A DNA stretch of 6,587 nucleotides. Origin: Candidatus Bathyarchaeota archaeon (GTDB taxonomy: Archaea > Thermoproteota > Bathyarchaeia > RBG-16-48-13 > GCA-020355125). The translations under genes were made by a program, and so were the position numbers. The stretch spans positions 1 to 6,587 of the forward strand of contig JAOZHK010000184.1 of assembly GCA_026014905.1 (NCBI GenBank), given 5' to 3'. Positions within the stretch are counted from its first letter, which is position 1. Each line of letters opens with the position of its first letter. Below, piece after piece: positions 4,913-6,587 of this stretch. Below the pieces are notes generated by a model that did not search any database, was not told where the DNA came from, and saw only the letters and a program-made list of their open reading frames with translations.

Positions 4913-6040
4913 TCATATAAGAAGAGGATAGTGAGACGCCATTCCTTTCGATAAATACGCTTCCTCCATAAGTTCACAAGCGTGAATCCGAATCTCATTT
5001 TGTGCTTGTTGAAAGACTTCGGGTTGGATTTCATCATATAATTTCTCAGCAAATTCAACCCATACATAACGACTGCTTCTCCCTATCTTCTTAGCTGCTT
5101 CTTCCATTTCTTCAAGAATCGATATCCCCTTAGGATTCTTCTGGAGGTGACTGTAGAGAATTGTCCAGAATCGGGTAGCATAATTGAACTTTCGGGCACC
5201 TTGACGTACTGCTTCGTTAAATCCTTGATACGTTTGTCCTGTTCCTCCGTGTAAGACGACCGGAACATCAATGTTTCTCGTGCGTAATCCAGCTCGGATC
5301 TTGCCGATTTGTGAGTAAAAGATAGGAGGATCGCCAGTCATTTCACCATGTGCAGCTCCAATGAATACGGCTAATGCCTCGGGATTAGCTCCTGCAACCA
5401 ATAATGTGGCGTCGTCTACTTTCGTGATCTCTTGCTCGATTTCGGCGCGTGATTGGGCTGATCGGGCATGTGCACTCCCAATTTCTCCTTCTTCAACTTC
5501 GACGCTGATCCCTAATGCATGCAGATCATCGATGATTGGAGCGCATTTTGCGATGTTAAGTCGAACTGCTTCAGTGCGATCAGTTGTGGATTGTTTGGAA
5601 AAATCCAGTTCAACAGAGGTGTAACCGAGTTTTGACGCTACGTAAGCGATCTCTGGATCTTTTTGGAGGTGATCTATATGAAGACAAATGGGTATCCGCT
5701 GCCCATACTTGTTGACACGAGCTATTAAAGCGTCAATAATTAGATCTTTAAATCTCGTCAGTTTCTCGGTATAATCTTGGCCTGGAAGAGCATAACCTAT
5801 CTGAGACTCAGCGGCTTCGATAATAACTGGTGAATTACATTCAAAGGCCGCATCTAGCACTCCATAAACCATCTCAGGAACAACTGCGTTCGCTGCTAGG
5901 ACGCCAAAATTATATTGATCAGCAACACCAAGCAACTCTTTTAGATTTAGAAATCGCATTTTTCCTTGGGCTGTCTCAATTATGTTAAGATATGGGTTTG
6001 TATCCGTGGATAATGGAGCTATGTCCTTTGGTTTATCCAT
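4913..6040 (-). CDS. Class II (zinc-dependent) fructose-bisphosphate aldolase family protein
   Basis: A 375-residue TIM-barrel aldolase of the F_bP_aldolase (class II) family, which reversibly splits a ketose 1,6-bisphosphate into dihydroxyacetone phosphate and an aldehyde. The active-site set is intact: the catalytic aspartate and first zinc histidine in LHIDH (D123-H124), E181-x-E183 with G185 and G188 in the VEVEEGEIG segment, zinc histidine H231 in AAHGEMTG, zinc histidine H264 in LHGGTG (263-268), and the phosphate-loop KFNYAT (284-289). A roughly 25-residue N-terminal lead and a C-terminal tail rich in E, K and A helices make it longer than typical class IIB enzymes (about 290-310) and close to class IIA (about 350). 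The usual P-x-E-E-N loop after the SVELD strand is replaced by STTDRTEA (151-158), so the substrate could be fructose-, tagatose- or another bisphosphate. ATG 6040 is fixed by an upstream in-frame TGA (6047-6049) and an AAAGGA site. Confidence 0.85.
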   Translation of the reverse strand: MDKPKDIAPLSTDTNPYLNIIETAQGKMRFLNLKELLGVADQYNFGVLAANAVVPEMVYGVLDAAFECNSPVIIEAAESQIGYALPGQDYTEKLTRFKDLIIDALIARVNKYGQRIPICLHIDHLQKDPEIAYVASKLGYTSVELDFSKQSTTDRTEAVRLNIAKCAPIIDDLHALGISVEVEEGEIGSAHARSAQSRAEIEQEITKVDDATLLVAGANPEALAVFIGAAHGEMTGDPPIFYSQIGKIRAGLRTRNIDVPVVLHGGTGQTYQGFNEAVRQGARKFNYATRFWTILYSHLQKNPKGISILEEMEEAAKKIGRSSRYVWVEFAEKLYDEIQPEVFQQAQNEIRIHACELMEEAYLSKGMASHYPLLI

Positions 6041-6049
6041 TCCATCTCA

Positions 6050-6055
6050 TCCTTT
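6050..6055 (-). promoter_or_regulatory. Shine-Dalgarno AAAGGA of the aldolase gene
   Basis: On the minus strand AAAGGA lies nine bases upstream of ATG 6040. Together with the in-frame TGA at 6047-6049 it fixes the aldolase start and excludes a longer N-terminus. Confidence 0.5.
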
Positions 6056-6076
6056 ACAGTTTATAGTAAGGTCAGA

Positions 6077-6089
6077 ACTATAAAAATAT
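6077..6089 (-). promoter_or_regulatory. TATA-box-like promoter element for the aldolase gene
   Basis: The minus strand reads ATATTTTTATAG, a TATA-like box about 40-45 bases before ATG 6040. A start about 25 bases downstream falls just at or before the AAAGGA ribosome site. A second, nearer TATA-like sequence (CTATAAA, 6059-6065) would give a leaderless transcript. Both lie in the 186-base divergent interval shared with the COG1751 gene. Confidence 0.35.
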
Positions 6090-6182
6090 CCAGGTTTTCG
6101 AATTCCATCTCGATTTCGTTGTTTTCCTTGAGATAGTTACCAGAACAGGAAGTAATCGGTTGATATACGCGCTCGTAGAATA

Positions 6183-6192
6183 GTTGATATAG
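6183..6192 (+). promoter_or_regulatory. Weak TATA-like element upstream of the COG1751 gene
   Basis: GTTGATATAG on the plus strand would place a transcript start near 6210-6216, leaving a leader of roughly 10-15 bases with the GGTGAT ribosome site inside it. The box is a poor match, and a better A/T run further upstream (6078-6088) is more likely used by the opposite gene. Confidence 0.25.
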
Positions 6193-6216
6193 GTAATTGT
6201 CTATATCTTGCGAAAT

Positions 6217-6222
6217 GGTGAT
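6217..6222 (+). promoter_or_regulatory. Shine-Dalgarno GGTGAT selecting ATG 6227
   Basis: GGTGAT is an exact complement of the AUCACC of the archaeal 16S rRNA 3' end and stands four bases before ATG 6227. It overlaps the alternative upstream ATG at 6215, which itself lacks a ribosome site, so ATG 6227 is preferred. Confidence 0.55.
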
Positions 6223-6226
6223 ACAA

Positions 6227-6587
6227 ATGTCTTGTCGGAAATCGATTTTATATTTCTCGGGTCCCGGTGAAAAAAATACTGAGGAAACGTTCACTGCAGT
6301 TAAAGCTCGGGCAGAGGAACTCGGAGTCATGGATATTGTTATCGCGAGCACACGAGGCGGTACAGGTCTTGCCGCAGTAGATGCCTTTCCAGGATTCAAT
6401 GTTGTGGTTGTACCACATGTAACAGGGCTACGAGAACCAGGAGTTCAGACAATGAGTGAAGAAATACAGGCAAAGATTCGTGCGAAAGGAGGAAAGATTG
6501 TCATTGCGTCTCATGCGTTTTTGGGTGTCGACCGTGCCGTCCAAACCAAGTTTGATACGGTTGGTCCCGCGGGTATCATTGCACAGG
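6227..6587 (+). CDS. Pyruvate-kinase alpha/beta-domain-like protein (COG1751 family), 3' part beyond window
   Basis: The first 120 residues of a protein of the COG1751 type, a stand-alone relative of the C-terminal domain of pyruvate kinase. Typical family features are the opening YFSGPGEKNTEETF, then ARAEELGVMDIVIAST-RGGTG, a strand NVVVVPHVTGLREPG, the EEIQAKIRAKGGKIVIASHAF segment, and GVDRAVQTKF just before the edge. I identify the family from memory of this motif order; its biochemical function is not established, and it lacks the catalytic barrel of pyruvate kinase, so it should not be called pyruvate kinase. Starts at 6215 (ATG), 6218 (GTG) and 6197 (TTG) are in frame, but GGTGAT favours 6227. 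The gene is divergent from the aldolase gene, with 186 bases between the two start codons. The frame is open to base 6587 with no stop; the family is usually about 180-200 residues, so about 60-80 residues are missing. Confidence 0.8.
   Translation, partial: MSCRKSILYFSGPGEKNTEETFTAVKARAEELGVMDIVIASTRGGTGLAAVDAFPGFNVVVVPHVTGLREPGVQTMSEEIQAKIRAKGGKIVIASHAFLGVDRAVQTKFDTVGPAGIIAQ

Noticed and set aside
5083..5624. Additional open frames on both strands inside the aldolase gene
   Set aside because: They overlap the catalytic core of the aldolase in other frames and show no independent features.
6061..6399. A 112-codon open frame on the minus strand opposite the start of the COG1751 gene
   Set aside because: Most of it is antisense to a clearly conserved coding region, its remaining part spans the divergent promoter interval, and the translation shows no family features.
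1..6587. CRISPR array, insertion sequence, integrase, toxin-antitoxin or defence island
   Set aside because: No regularly spaced repeats, no transposase or recombinase motifs, and no pair of small overlapping genes of that kind. Apart from the transporter-like fragment, the genes are ordinary housekeeping or metabolic families.

Overview
The window looks like chromosomal DNA from an archaeon. Three things point that way. (i) The two P-loop GTPases are closest, from memory of the families, to archaeal EngB and archaeal YchF/OBG proteins. (ii) AT-rich TATA-like boxes lie upstream of most genes, typically about 25-60 bases before a plausible transcript start or start codon. (iii) The last gene belongs to the pyruvate-kinase-C-terminal-domain-like family (COG1751), which is common in archaea. 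An Asgard-type lineage is my guess from the flavour of the LURP-one-like protein and the MFS-like fragment. I cannot establish it from this sequence. There is no CRISPR array, no recognisable insertion sequence, no rRNA, and no tRNA that folds.

Layout, left to right. Bases 1-1189 (minus) hold an M20 metallopeptidase that runs off the left edge, with its own TATA box. Bases 1330-1866 (minus) encode a small polytopic membrane protein of unknown function. Bases 1867-2281 are a 415-base gap with no intact large gene. It holds a short minus-strand reading frame that resembles the first 60 or so residues of a Major Facilitator transporter interrupted by stops, a four-codon mini-ORF behind a strong GGAGG, and a small dyad just upstream of a TATA box. 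Bases 2282-2833 (plus) encode a LURP-one/tubby-like protein. Bases 2954-3562 (plus) encode an EngB-type GTPase and bases 3655-4878 (plus) a YchF/OBG-type GTPase with a C-terminal TGS domain. Both GTPases start at TTG. Bases 4913-6040 (minus) encode a class II fructose-bisphosphate-aldolase family protein, convergent with YchF across 34 bases. From 6227 to the right edge (plus) runs the start of the COG1751 gene, divergent from the aldolase.

How the genes fit together. EngB and YchF are both translation- or ribosome-linked GTPases in the established literature, and they sit in tandem 92 bases apart. The aldolase and the pyruvate-kinase-like protein are head to head across 186 bases, which suggests, but does not prove, a shared link to central carbon metabolism. 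The M20 peptidase and the membrane protein share a strand, but each has its own promoter-like sequence, so a tight operon is not supported. I see no novel multi-gene system here. The points most worth a second look are the decayed transporter-like fragment, the zinc-type aldolase in an apparently archaeal genome, and the partly lost cysteine cluster in YchF.
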